From Rhodotorula mucilaginosa (Eukaryota; Basidiomycota; Microbotryomycetes; Sporidiobolales; Sporidiobolaceae): a stretch of DNA of 64,000 nucleotides. This document shows, piece by piece, positions 1-12,306 of the stretch; the stretch's first letter is position 1, and every line of letters starts with the position of its first letter. The stretch spans positions 620,001-684,000 of the forward strand of contig CP137872.1 of the NCBI GenBank assembly GCA_034406715.1. Reading direction: 5' to 3'. Position numbers and translations under genes: made by a program. The notes beneath the pieces are model-generated. The model was not told the origin of the DNA. It made no database searches and saw only the letters and a list, made by a program, of their open reading frames with translations.

Positions 1-3000
1 GCTGCAGCGGACGAACGGCATTCGGAGAAGTGGCCGCGATCACCCCGGCCTCGGTCTCCCCGCCCGCGCTCGCCTGCAGGGCGGAGACACCCTGACCCGT
101 TCTTCGATTCCGCCGGCGGGCTTCCGTACGATGGGGAGCCGGAATTGCCCGCAACTGGTCGGAGTGGAGAAAAGTCGTCGAGATGGGACCGACCGAGCAG
201 TCCGCCTCCGCGGCATGGGGGCGACCCTGATCGGCTGCCGGCGAGATTCCAGCTGGAGGAAGACGAGCGTAAACACCGCGCTATGCAGACGGAAGCGGCT
301 CGCTACGGCAACTTCAGGTCGGATGATCGCCGGGCCTTCGAGACCACCCCGGTGGCGTACCGTTCAGGAGGGTACGACCACGACGGACGCTACAGCGACT
401 ATCGCAATCGGTACGGATATTCGACGCAGTATCCTCGACCGCCGACTGGCCCCTATGACGAATCCGGAACACTCGACTACGGTGACCGGTACAATCAACC
501 GCGCTCCCCGCGGCGCCACCACGACGAGAGGTCGCGCCGCCTCCTTGATCAGCACCGGGACGGCGATGCCGTATCTCGCACTCGCGATGATCGACGGCGG
601 GACGCGCATAGGGATCCAAACTGGTCTAGAGAGGATGACCAGGAGCGACCGTCGAAGCGCCCGAGGCGAGACAGCGCTTCGTCGTCCTCGAAGCGTGACG
701 CGGCGCCAACACAGGCCAAGAAGAGGGACCGGAGCACGAGCCTCTCTACCGACATCGGGTCCTCGGAGGAGGGGGAAATCGACGAGCACGAAAAGAGCAT
801 CCTCGACGACAGTTCTCACCAGCGAGTGAACGACCGCCTGACCCAGAAAACCGGTCACCACGAGAGCGAGCGCTCGCATTCGCCCTATGGTGCGCGGGAT
901 GGAGACCGGCAACGCGACCGAGACCGAGACCGAGACCGCGAGTACAATCGACGACCGTCTGCACCTCCGCCGCATTTGCCGTCTCGTCCGAATCCGCCCA
1001 ATCCTTCCCTTCCCGTTCCTCCTCGCCTCGCTCCTCCGTATAACACTCCGACTGCACGCGACGCAAATGCCCTCCCTCCTCGACCACTCAATGCTCCGTC
1101 CCTGCCCGCGAAGCCGCACGTCGTCGGTGTGCAGCCGATGGCAGCATCGTCCTCAAGTGGTCGGCAAGCGGATCGACCCCCTACGCACGGCGCCGCACTG
1201 CCGCTTCGACCTCCACCACCACCAGAGGCACCGCTCGAACGCCCGCAGGCGCCGTATCATCCTGCCGTCCCGATCAGCGCCAACGTCGCGGATGTCACGC
1301 CGGTCGAGTCCGCAGCTCCGAGTCGGGCCCTGACTCCGGCGGTTCCAGCGATGACGGCAGCAGTCGAACATGCACCTCCAGCTGTACGCACGCAGCGGCC
1401 GCACGAAGAGCTCTGGCTTCGGACGCTCCAACCCGATGAGGAGATCGAGGGCGTCTTCTCCGCCGCGACGACACCGGCTCCGCCTTTGGACCGGAAGTAT
1501 GTCGGATGTTCGCACATCAGCGAGTACACGCTGCAAGAGAAGCTCGGCGAGGGTACGTTCGGTGTGGTTTGGAAGGGCCGCCGTGGCGGGGTCGATCCGG
1601 CGACGAACATGTCTGCCGACGAGGAAGCGCAGCTCGTACAACGGGGACTCCGAGTCAAGCGGGGAGATGTGGTCGCGCTCAAGCAGATCATTTTCCACAA
1701 CGAGGGTGATGGCGTGAGTCTGGAGTCTTGCATGTGTTCAAGGATAACCGGTACTGACCTGCTCAATGGCGCAGTTGCCGATCACATCCGTTCGCGAGAT
1801 CCGAATCCTCAAGATGCTCGATCATCCGAACGTGGTACCGGTCGTCGACATTGCCTACGAACCCGGTGAGTTCCTTTCGAGAACCGAAGCGAAAGGTGCT
1901 GCAGTTGCTGACGGACTCGACCTTGGACAGCCGATCATGCCAATTTCAAGCTCGGCAAGACGTTTATGGTATTCCCCTACATGGACCACGATCTGGCGGG
2001 ACTGCTGGAAAACCGGATCGTTCGCCTCGAGACGGCCCACATCAAGCAGTACTCGAAGCAGCTCCTGGAAGGCACGGCTTACCTACACCGAGTTAGTCTC
2101 CAGCAGCTCACTTTCCTCACGCGTATACCGCACTGACACGCAGCCTCGACCGCAGAACCTGATCCTGCATCGCGACATGAAGGCCGCCAACTTGCTGATC
2201 AACAATCAGGGTCAGCTCATGATCGCCGACTTTGGCCTTGCGCGGAGCATTCACAAAGCCGAAGAGAACGCGGTACGTCCCCCACTCATTCGCAGCTTTT
2301 GAGTGAGACCTGACAAAGAACCCTGCAGGCCTATACGAGCTGCGTCGTGACGAGGTGGTACCGACCGCCCGAGTTGTTGCTCGGCGAGAAACGATACCAC
2401 ACTCCCGTGGACATGTGGGGTGTCGCGTAAGTCGCACGTCAACGCTGCCGTTACTCTGACCCGCAGCTGACGAGATCACGCCGCAGCTGCGTCATGGCCG
2501 AGATGTACCAGCGCTCGCCGATCTTCCCCGGCCAGTCCGACTTTGACCAAGCAGTCAAGATCTTTGCGTGAGCCGAGACCGTTCCTGACGAGAGCGGGTG
2601 AAGATATTGACTTCATACTCTTCTGCAGAGCTTGCGGTCCACCGACCTCCGATTCGATGCCGGGCTGGGAAAAGCTGCCGGGCGTCGAAGGGCACGAGAA
2701 GTACATGTGGCCGAACAACGGACGCTCGATCCGAGCCGAGTGGTCGACGTGAGCATACGCGCGCTTCTCGTTCTCTATAGTCAATGGGCTGACCTTTGCG
2801 CCTTCCGCAGCCGCGTTGACGAGCTTTTCGGAGACCTCATCGATCGGATCTTGGTGCTCGACCCGAAGAAGCGGCTCACCGCCGAAGAAGCGCTCGACCA
2901 CGATTGGTTCTGGACCGAGCCCTATCCAACTGACCCAGCTCGGTAAGTGGTCGCTTCAGCCTGCTGACGTGAGCGCAGTCTCGCCTGACTCTTGGAGATA

Positions 3001-3644
3001 ATTCTCTCCCTCGCAGGATGCCGCAATACAAGGCTTCGCACGAGATGGACGGTCGGAAGCGCAAGGAGGAACAGCACGCCGCGTTCGGAGCCGTGCCGAT
3101 GCCCCCCTTCCCGCAGCAGCAGCAGCAGCCAAACGGGATGCGGTCCAACGTACCTATTCCGAATTACGGCGCGCCGCCGATTGCGGCGTACAACGGTGGA
3201 CAGGTTGCAGCACCTCCTCTCCCTCCTCCGGTCGGCGTCTTTAACGGTCCGCCTCCTGCTACGATGGCCGCTCATGGCTACCCTGGACCGCAGCAGCAGC
3301 AGCAGCCGCCTCCTCCGCAGATGGGCGGTTACGGCGCAGCCGGTCTAGGACCAGGACCGTCCGGCATGGCGGCAGGAATGGGGATGGGAGGAGGAGGTTA
3401 CCGACCGCCGCCGCACGGAGGAGGAGGAGGTCCCAACCACAACCATAACCACAGCTACGCTGCCCCCGGTCCTCCCATCGCAACCGCTGGCGGGGGCATG
3501 CAGCCGCGTCGGATGGGTCTAGGCGCCGGTCAGTACGAAGGGATGCGTCAAGGCCCTTCGTGGAATCCGCATGCGAATGTGCCCGCGCGTCCCGGTCCCC
3601 CCGCGAAGGTCAACCTAATGGACAAGTTCAAGAAGCAGCGGTAG
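1..3644 (+). CDS. BUR1: BUR1/CDK9-like cyclin-dependent kinase, 5' end outside window
   Basis: Predicted P-TEFb/Bur1-type kinase that phosphorylates RNA polymerase II CTD and elongation factors in the nucleus. Exons 1-1713, 1775-1865, 1931-2091, 2156-2272, 2329-2426, 2487-2567, 2629-2748, 2811-2942 and 3017-3644 join in one frame (at least 1046 residues). The frame is open to base 1 with no ATG, so the true start lies upstream. The first ~480 residues are Arg/Ser/Pro-rich with RD repeats and an SSEEGEID acidic motif. The kinase core shows GEGTFGVV (P-loop), VALKQI (Lys), PITSVRE (PSTAIRE-type helix), HRDMKAAN and DFGLA, with [10 protein letters not shown] and [13 protein letters not shown], the last typical of fungal Bur1/Cdk9. 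The tail contains [10 protein letters not shown], a Bur1 feature, then a Pro/Gly/Gln-rich region. CTK1/CDK12 is the alternative because of the RS-like N-terminus, but the core fits Bur1 better. Confidence 0.85.
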
Positions 3645-3845
3645 TTGGCCGGCGCGCCGCCAGCGATCCCCCTTAATCACCCTCTCCCGTGATCGCATCC
3701 ATCCGTTCTCTCCTCATTGTAGCCACTTCTAGGGTTTCTCCTTAGCAGCATGATGCAAACAAGACTTGACTTGTATAAAAAGAGACGGACGGGCAAGAAT
3801 ATATATTCGCAAGAGATTACGGGGCTTTGTTTCGATGCTGCCCGT

Positions 3846-5861
3846 CTAAGGAAGCACGACATACTTTTGGAGGTGTTCGGGGATCTCCTTGAGGAGCTCC
3901 TTTGACTCGAGCCACTTCTTGGAGAACAGTCGCGATTGGTACCTGTACGGCGCGGCGCAGACAGGCGGTGTGAATACATCGGAGAGATGAGCGATCGGAC
4001 CTTGTCTCGACTCCTCCGAAAGCGACAAGCGCAAGTAACCAACAACAACGTACCGGTACGCGCCATCGCACAAGATCGTGACGACCCGACTCCCCTTGCC
4101 CAACTTCTCTGCCAACTTCTTCGCCGCAACGACGTTGAGGGCCGTCGACGCTCCGACGTAGAGGCCGTCGCGGTCGAGCAAGTGGTAGATCATGCGGATC
4201 GTGTCGGCGTCGGGGATGTGCAGGGCGCCGTCGAGGAGGTCGATGTCTTGCGCGAGGTTGTCGGTGACGCGACCCTGGCCGATACCTGCACGCAGACACA
4301 TGACCATAGCGGAGGGACGGGGGGAAGTTGATGAAACGGGATCAAGAAGAGACGAGTGGTGGGTTAGTGTCAGCAGCTCGTGCAATTGCTGATCGAGATG
4401 GAGGGAGGACAGTCAAGGTAGCGAGCAAAAACGAAAACGCACCCTCAGTGATGGAGCCACCACCCCGTTCCATCACGCCGCGGTTGATAAAGCTCTCGAG
4501 CACACTGCCGGGCGGGTCGGCCAACCAGCACTGCGTCTTGCCGCCACTGAGGTCCTTCAACGCGCGCGTCACGCCCGCCAAGGTACCACCCGTCCCCGTT
4601 GCGCAGATGAAGGCTTGCAACCCGCCGGGGAGGTCTTTCGTCTGGGCGTGGATTTCGGGACCGGTCGTGTGGATGTGGGCGGCGCGGTTGCCTTCAAAGT
4701 TGCTGTTCGGGAACAACGGGGGCGGCGGATTGGTCACTCACCTTCTGCAGACGAGAACGGTCGGTGAATTTGAGAGCTGAGATGAGACTCACTCGAACTG
4801 GTTGACCCTGATTATCGTGGTGGGAAGAAGTGAAACAGCGTAAGAAGGTCAAGTCGTCTCTCTCTGCGCCTCAATCGGGCGGGTGAGACGCACCATGCAG
4901 CGTTGTCGAGACGTTCGGCGTGTCGCTTCGCCTCTAGATGCATTTCGCAGGTGTCGTGTCAGTCGTTGACTCTGCACAGAAGGGAGGAATGTGTCCGCAC
5001 GGTGGTTGTAGTTTTCGGGGTTGTCAAATGCCACAGCTGCAGAGTTTCACCCCATACGCTCGGTCAGCCGGTGGAAGACACTGCACTTCGAGCAAAGAGG
5101 ATGCTTACCCGGAACGGGGTACACCTCTGCACCGAGCATGCGCAAGAGGTCAATCTTTTCCTGACTTTGCGTCTGCGTCCCGTTTCGACGCGGGCGAGGC
5201 AAAACGTCAGCTCTCAGACTCGGGGGCGAGCACGAAAGGAAGGGAATGTACGTTGGGCATGTAGATGACGCATTTGTAGCCGCGGGCGCGGCAGACGTGG
5301 GCGAGACCGATTCCGGTGTTGCCGGCAGTTCCCTCGACGATGGTCCCTCCGGGCTGGATCCGGCCTGTACGCGGCCACATCGTCTATCATCAGCACGCAT
5401 GCGATGAGAATAGGTGGACGCAAATGCCTGCAAGAGTTGGCGCTTGCGTGTGTGCTGCACGTACCGGTGTTTTCTGCCCATTTGACGAGGCCGAGGGCCG
5501 CGCGGTCCTTGACTGACCCGCCGGGGTTCATGAACTCTGCCTTTCCGAGGATCTCACATCCGGTCTCCTCCGAGAGCGAGTTGATGCGGATCTGCGGGGT
5601 GGAAGCGGAATGAGTGAGTGATGCCAAGTGGGGGGGCAAGAAGGGCAGACTGACGAGGGGAGTGTTTCCGACTGCGCCTACGAAACCCTGTACTGGGAGC
5701 GAGTGGGGGTGAGGCTTGAACGGCGTGTTTGGGTAGGGCGACGGCGGGTTGTACGGAGGAGTCGTCGTCGAGGAAGAGGAAGAGGCCGAAGTCGAGAAGG
5801 GTTTGGTGGCTGCGGGGCGGAGCGGGATGCGAGCTCGCAGAGTGGCGCGGACGAGCGTCAT
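3846..5861 (-). CDS. cysteine synthase (O-acetylserine sulfhydrylase), probably mitochondrial
   Basis: PLP enzyme making cysteine from O-acetylserine and sulfide. Ten exons on the minus strand: 5655-5861, 5465-5591, 5252-5364, 5109-5172, 5001-5036, 4894-4933, 4793-4807 (15 nt), 4443-4702, 4054-4285 and 3846-3942, totalling 1191 nt or 396 residues. The N-terminus is Arg-rich with a [15 protein letters not shown] stretch that looks like a mitochondrial presequence. [10 protein letters not shown] carries the PLP lysine (about K97), GTAGNTG is the phosphate/substrate loop, and GTGGTLAG is the second glycine loop. [17 protein letters not shown] and NQFDN match the fungal type-II cysteine synthases. 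The start at 5861 was chosen because it precedes the presequence; another ATG lies upstream. It converges on the BUR1 gene with about 200 bp between stops. Confidence 0.9.
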
Positions 5862-6020
5862 GCTGGGTCCACTGTACAGTTTCAAGCAACAGCAAGAGCA
5901 AGAGAGAGAGACAGGAACGAGAGAGGCGACTCTGGACAAAATCACGCGATTTTCTCAAGTCGCCTCGCCTCGCCTGTCGTCTCTGCCCCACACTCGAGTC
6001 TGCAGCCAGAGCCAGCAACA

Positions 6021-6732
6021 ATGTGAGTCTACTTTCTCGGACAGCGGTCTGCGCGTCGCACCTGCAACGACTCGCCCGCAACAACCTCGACACCGCCCCC
6101 ATCGCATCGCATCGCTCGCTCCTCGGCCAACTCGCAGCAGCCACCACCATCCACCCGCGGGCAGGAGTACAGCATCCCGTTACTTGAACCAGAAGGGCAG
6201 AGGAGGTATCGGGCAGCTCAAAGAACGGCGAGCGAGCTGGCGACGTCGACCGTGTCGGTCAGCTCGCTCGCACTTTGACCGCGAGCGACCAGAGAGCGGT
6301 GGCGACTCTGTCCTGCTCAGGCGCCAGTGCTACAGGACACCGGACATCGCACTCTCTCTCTTCCTAGCGCCACTGCGGTCACCCGAAATCGGACCCGGAC
6401 CCCGACCCGCACCTCCCAGTTGATCCATCAGCCGCCCCGACTCGCAACTCCAAGCTGCCCGGCGGGTGCTGACCACGCCCGCACGCACGTACAGGGATCG
6501 CCCTCAACAACCGCAGCAGATCACCCTCGGCATGATCCTCCGCGCTCAGTACCAGGACCCCGAATCGTGGGCTGCCAACAAGGGTCAGTCCGGTCTTGCA
6601 CTTTCTTTCGGCACGCACATGCTGACACTGCAAGGGCATCCGCACATAGTCATCTTGACCGCGCTCGGAACCTTCACCGCCGCCGTCGTCGCCATCAGCC
6701 AGTTTGGCGACCTCTTTGTCCCCCAGTTCTAG
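6021..6732 (+). CDS. 62-residue single-membrane-segment protein, function unknown
   Basis: I do not recognise this protein. Proposed exons are 6021-6022 (coding AT only), 6495-6592 and 6642-6732. The first intron splits the ATG: the exon ends in AT before GTGAGT and the next begins with G after ACAG, giving MDRPQQPQQITLG. The protein has a short polar N-terminus, one hydrophobic segment (about residues 35-52, HIVILTALGTFTAAVVAI), and ends DLFVPQF. Size and topology resemble small subunits of mitochondrial or ER membrane complexes, but no family motif is visible. The alternative start at 6466 would add residues from what looks like intron sequence. The 472-nt first intron is long for this genome but has a CTGAC branch site near its 3' end. 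Confidence 0.5.
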
Positions 6733-7104
6733 ATGAGGTTGCAACTGGTCAGTGTGCCTCCCGAGTGAACTGTGTATATGGCAGCAGATCTCTAACGGCT
6801 TCGCTAAACACCGCAGAGCAGCAACTCCCACTCCGCCCTTGTAGCTAATATTCTCCGCATCTCCCCCTCGCCTCCATCTACTTTTCGTTCCCGCGCCTCT
6901 TCATGTGCGCTCTCCGAATCTTTTGCAACCTCGAAAGGAAAACCACCCGCATCGATACCCCCATCACCAAGACCAGGCCCGTCTGAACGATCACAAAGCC
7001 GAGTTGGATGTCGCAGAGAAAGCGCGCAAGCGAGCGAGCGGGCAGGGCATCGCGTCTATTTCTCCCGGCTCAAATTCCGTCTAAAGAAGGTCCGGGGGGG
7101 AATT
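6733..7104. other. convergent 3' intergenic region
   Basis: Holds the 3' ends of the small membrane-protein gene and the convergent mitochondrial carrier gene. I see no supported coding exon or structured RNA. Confidence 0.5.
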
Positions 7105-8394
7105 CTAGTCTCTCCGCAACTCTGCCGCTGCCGCCGCCGCGGTCAAACTCCTCCCCTGCAACGCTTTCTTGCTCCACTCGTACACGCCGAGGAAGACGGC
7201 GCCGCCGGCCGAGATCCAGATCACGCGCGGGACGACGCCGGCAAAGAGGGCGCCGAGGCCTTCTTCGAGGTAGATCTGGCGGAGGACGACGCGGAAGGAT
7301 GAGGTGGTGGTGGTGGGTGGTGGTGAGGGGTGGACGGTTCCTACTCCTCCTGATGATGCTGGTGGTGGTGTCGCCTGCCGAGACATTACAACCGCAGTCA
7401 GTGACGGGGGCGGCTCTTCGGAGAGGAAATGAAAGGACTGTACCTTGTTCGAGAGCATGATCCGCGTCTTTGCGACGTCGAGCGGAGTCGTCAACCCGGC
7501 AGCGACGCCGCCCGCGAGGCTGCCACACGCGGCGGCCTCGAGGGCGGGCAAGTCGGCGACGAGGCCCGTCGGGGTTCTTCGTCGCGCGAGGAAGAGCTTG
7601 AGTCGCTCGTAGAGGGGGAATTGCAGGCACGTGAAGGGGATCTGGGGTGGTGAGTGGTGGTGCCGTGATGTTGTGGGCAGTCAGCGATGATTTTCTGCAA
7701 AGCCGAAGAATGAGCCTCTTACCTCCCGTGCGACTGTCGACCCGAATCCGCAATAGAACCCTCGTACGCCGCTTGTCCGCCAGACGTCTTGGGCGATGGC
7801 CCAGCTGCCTCCTGCGGTACCCTTTGCCGAAGTTTGACTCCGCTGTTTGACCACCTCGGTCGGGACTCGGACCAGACACGCCGCCTGCACGCGGGGGGCA
7901 TCGTCTTCAGTTCAGCTTATCCGGGTTCTTGTGGAAAAAGGGGAAAAAGGCCACCACGCACGACTTCGCCGGTGGAAGCGGATGCCATGTGCAGCAAGGG
8001 GGCAAAGTCTTCGCGAGCGAGGTGCGGGACTAGCCGCGGCAAGGTCGACTTCGACAGCTCATAGGTCGTAAAGAACAGACTCGCTGGGGGCATGCTTGAT
8101 CCTGATTCAGTATGTCGGTTCCGTAGTTTGGGCGAGAAGAGGGCGCTACATACCTCCGGGTGCTGAACCGACGACGGCGCTGCCGAGTCCCCTGTACACG
8201 CCGCTGAACCCACCCGCGGCGAAGAAGCCCTGCCGTGACTGTGCGCGGGTCTTGAGGGTGTCGATCGGGAAGAAGAGGGTGTCTACGCTGGTTCCGGCGA
8301 GTCCGCCCGAGACGAGGGCGACCGTGAACGAAGTCGGGGCTGCGACGGCCGCCTGGCTGGGTGCCCTTGTTGTGGTTGAAGTACTCGGAGCCAT
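7105..8394 (-). CDS. PET8: mitochondrial S-adenosylmethionine carrier
   Basis: Mitochondrial carrier of the SLC25A26/Pet8 type, importing SAM across the inner membrane. Exons on the minus strand are 8154-8394, 7962-8101, 7723-7884, 7444-7641 and 7105-7374, totalling 1011 nt or 336 residues. Three carrier repeats are visible with signatures [18 protein letters not shown] and [33 protein letters not shown]-type and [17 protein letters not shown]-type segments are characteristic of the SAM carrier. A short Pro/Ser/Thr-rich insert (about residues 250-270) precedes the last repeat, and the C-terminus is Ala-rich. It is transcribed away from the CorA gene with 115 bp between start codons. Confidence 0.9.
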
Positions 8395-8509
8395 TCCAGC
8401 GATCCGTCCGAGGCCGCTCTAGATCGAGCCGAGTGTAGCGCAGACTGAACTGGATGAGGACAAGTTCGCTGGCACGCGACCTCTCTCCTCTCGCTCAACC
8501 GCTCCGACG

Positions 8510-11500
8510 ATGCACGGCACGCTGAGAAAGGGCCACCGGTCGAGCGTACCGAGTCGGACGAGGCAGCACAACTCGCGGTCAGCTGCGTCGCGGCATCCTC
8601 CTCCTTCTCCGCCTCCGGAAGCTGGGGAATCTTCGTCGATCATGCAGCAATCCGAATCCGCCGACGACGACAAGGACAGCGCCCTCGCGCAGGACCAAGA
8701 GCTAGATCAGCAGGGCGGATGTCTCGAGGAGTATGCTGCTCAGGGCGGATCCATCCAGCCAGGGGAAGGGCAACAGAGCACACACGACGGCGAGTTGCAA
8801 CTCGATGATCATGGTGACGTTCAACAATCCGAACAACCAGACGTGACCACGCCGACCGTAGTTGAGCCACCAGTAGACCACGGTCAGCTCTCACAAGATC
8901 CTTTCCCATGCCGCAGACCCGGACTGACACCGTCAACCCCTCGCCGCTTCCTGCGTTTCCCCCACCCACCTCGCAGATCCTCCCCGCGACTCGCACGACC
9001 AAGTCGAAAACGTTCGAGCTGCCCTCGTCGCAGCCAACATTCTCTCGCTCGGCGGAGAGACCGAGTGGGAAACGAGGCCGCCCGGGATCGATCCGAGGAG
9101 GGTCGACATCCCCGACTTGAGGTGCAAGTGCGTCATCCAGACCGTCGACTACAGCTCCGAGGTTCGTCTCCCCTTCCCTCGTGTACATACTTCATGCGAC
9201 CTTTCGAATTGTGTGAAAGGGCGAGGCGAGGCAGCCCTTTGTTCCCGGGACAGACGTTGACTGACAACTCCTCTCCTCTTGCGCAGCGCGCCGAGTTTAC
9301 CGTGCTTACCAACGACAGCCTGCCCGGATTCCTCGAAAAGCCCCGCCCGGAATTCGCCAAAGTCCGCTGGATGCACGTCAACGGCCTGTCCTGGGACGTG
9401 ATCAAGGCCCTCGCCCTCCACTACAACCTGCACCCCCTCTCGCTCGAAGACATGCTCCACTCGTCGTCGTCCGCTTCGACCCGGTCCAAGGTCGACTACT
9501 TCCGTCATCACCTGTTTGCCTCGATTATCGTGCATCGGACGCTCGAGCCGACTGGCGGGCAGGACGTCAAGTCGGCGCAGGAAGAGACGCTCGGGATCAC
9601 AAAGACGACGACCAAGACGCTCAAGAACGGGTCAAAAGGTCGCGGCGCTCAGCTGCGAACACAGTGAGTTGCTCTTTTAACTTTTCCCGGCCTCTTTACG
9701 GGTTCGACCGCAGATATGAAAATCGCTCGCTGAACCTTGCTTGGGCTACACGGCGGCGCTCTCAACCCACCCCTCCAGATTCGGCTTTTATCACCATCAG
9801 CGGGACGAGGAAGCCATCGTCGACTCGTCCACAAACTTGCCATCGACGATGCACAGCTCGGAACACTACCTGGCGGGCGGGAACGCGAATGGCGGTGACA
9901 GCTCGGGCATGCCTGCTTCCGTCATCCCTTCCGTGGATGGCAGCGGTAATGGGACTCCCGTCGCGGCGGTGCACCCCAAGTCGTATTCGCAGTACCGACG
10001 GAACTTGAAGGAAGCGTTCAAAGGGTTCCGAAGACCCAAGGAGGAAGGATCCCGAACGGTTCGTCGTCACCTCGCGTCTCCCGTGATTCCGCACGTGTGC
10101 CAACAGCTGACTCGGCTTCTGTGATTTTGGCGCGCAGTTGACGCACAATCGCTCTGGGTTGTCGACTCGGTGGCGGGTGCGGGGCAAGACTACGAACAAG
10201 ATGCGGAAGGAACAGGCGGAGCGGGCGGCGGCTCGGTTGACGGTCGCTTCTTTGACAAAGGACGTGAAGGTCCATGTGAGTCTCGATCGAGTCACTTGGC
10301 GTGGCGGTGAATGTGCCTACGCGCACCGAACAAGAGGAAGTTTCTCGGGTGGATTTGCTGACGGGACTGGCCCTCGCACACCAGATCCACGTCGAGCAAA
10401 TCTCGGTCTTCCTCTTCCGCGACGGCACCATCATCTCGTTCTCGCAAGATTCGGGGTACCACCACCAGATCTCGCAGATCTTTGAGCGTATCCAGTCGCG
10501 CGACGACCTCCTTCGAGACTCGCAGGACGCGAGCTTTGTCCTGCAAGCCTTGCTCGACGTCACGGCCGACGACGCGCTCGACATCATCGACGAGTTCAGG
10601 GACCAGCTAACCAACTTGGAGAGTCGAGTCCTTTCCCGCCCCGACATGGACGACGTCCGGCACTTGCACATCCTATCCTCGCAACTCCTCCTCCTCAAAT
10701 CGACTCTTACACCTTTGCAGCTGCTCTTGCAAGCACTGCGATCGCAGGACGATGCGAAAGCTGCGGCGGCGTTCCGGATCGAGAACCACGCGCCGATGGG
10801 CACCAATCAGCCGAACGAACCTCCTCCCGCGTCGGGCAACATCAGCGGAACTCCGCGAGTCGGCAGTCCAGTCCCCGGCGGTGGTGACCGGAACGCGAGC
10901 CAGTCTCGCCGGGCATCGTCAACGGGAGGTGGTGGTGGTGTGGCTGGTATGGCCGCGTTCAGCAGCGGAGGTGGAGGAGATTTGGGCGGAGCTCCTTTCA
11001 GCGAGGACATGCGGCGCTACTCGCACGGACATCACATGGCCATGTACCCCCCACCGCCTTACCAACAACGCAAGGGCTTTGTGTCCCACGAAGCGAAAGT
11101 CTAGTACGTCGCACAAGACTCTCTCGGAACGCGACTGACAAAGAATGGCGGTGCGTTCTTCCTGGAGGAACTTCTGCTGACAACGAGGGCTCGTTATAAT
11201 ACAGCCTCGGAGATGTCATGGACCATATCGATTCGGTCCTCGCCTCACTCGACCTCTTTTCCGATTTGGCAGAGAATCTTGTGCGTGTGGCTGCTGCTCG
11301 CTGACTATTCCTGACCGGTCGCGGGCTTGCTGACGCTTCGCATCTCGTGCAGATCGCTTTCACCTTTGTCCGTACCTAACGATGACGATCTCGTCTGGTT
11401 GCGTGTGTCTGTGCAGGTCGACTGACAGGAGAATCCAAACACCCGCAAACAGAACAACCTCTCCTACTCTTCCAACGCTTACATGGTGCGCATAGTCTCT

Positions 11501-12306
11501 TCACTTTTCGCAGTCAAGGTGCGGTCGCTGACAGGATTCTCCTCTTTTGCAGCAAGCGTTGGCTGTGTGAGTGTATGACACGAACATGAACCGGTGCGGA
11601 AATCAACTGACACGACCTCTTTTCCCCTCAGCGTCTCCATCGTCTTTGTGCCAGCTACGTTCCTGAGTCAGTCTTCCTGTCTACATGCTATGCTGTATCG
11701 CATGCAGCGTTGACTGCGCGTTGTCTCAAAAGACGAGTGCGGCGGGAACTGACAAAGCTGCCTCATCTTGCTCTTCTCTACCACGCCCGTCCCTCAATGG
11801 CTGCCGCGGGATACAGGTAGCTTCTACGGTATGAACTTTGTAGGTTCATGACGCCGCTCGCACTGATTCGAACTCCTCCGGGCTGAACCGCTTCAAAAGG
11901 CGGACAAATTTTCATCGAGCCCGTTTGAACTGACCGTGCGCACGAGTTCCGCAGACGACCGGCACCTTTGTCGACGACTTGGACCAAGGTGTACATCTCT
12001 TCTGGGCTATCGCCCTTCCCGTATCCTGTGAGTGTTCGCGCGCGGAGCCCGTCTGATTATAAATCGTCTTCGTGAGCGAGTGCTGAATCACTCCGGTTTG
12101 CATAGTCTGCACGACTCTCCTGTTCGGTTACGGCTACCTCCGCGAGATCTTCAGTCGATTGATGAGGGACCTTGTGCGGATGTGGCATCGCGTGGTGAGT
12201 GCCACGGTATTCCCTCTCCGTGGTGTAGCGGCGCTGACATCCCCCCTTCTCCCTTATTCTTGTCTAGGCTTTGTGGAGAAGCAATCGCCGCCTCAAGGAC
12301 GAATAG
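8510..12306 (+). CDS. CorA-family magnesium transporter
   Basis: Fungal CorA/ALR/MNR2-type Mg2+ channel of the plasma or vacuolar membrane. Fifteen exons: 8510-8882, 8977-9161, 9287-9663, 9779-10058, 10138-10275, 10385-11103, 11205-11280, 11353-11367 (15 nt), 11453-11485, 11553-11566 (14 nt), 11632-11666, 11817-11839, 11955-12027, 12106-12194 and 12268-12306, totalling 2469 nt or 822 residues. The N-terminal ~200 residues are acidic and disordered. Then come RPGIDPRRVDIPDLR, WMHVNGLSWDVIKALA and long helices as in CorA cytoplasmic domains. The two membrane helices are at the end, with the YGMNF selectivity signature (about residues 752-756) between them. A Met at 8642 is an alternative start. 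The exon ending at 11367 uses a weak GTCCGT donor. Confidence 0.88.

Noticed and set aside
11840-11954. GTTCGAATC on the minus strand in a CorA intron, resembling a tRNA B box
   Set aside because: The flanks cannot form the T-arm stem and no matching A box or acceptor stem is present.
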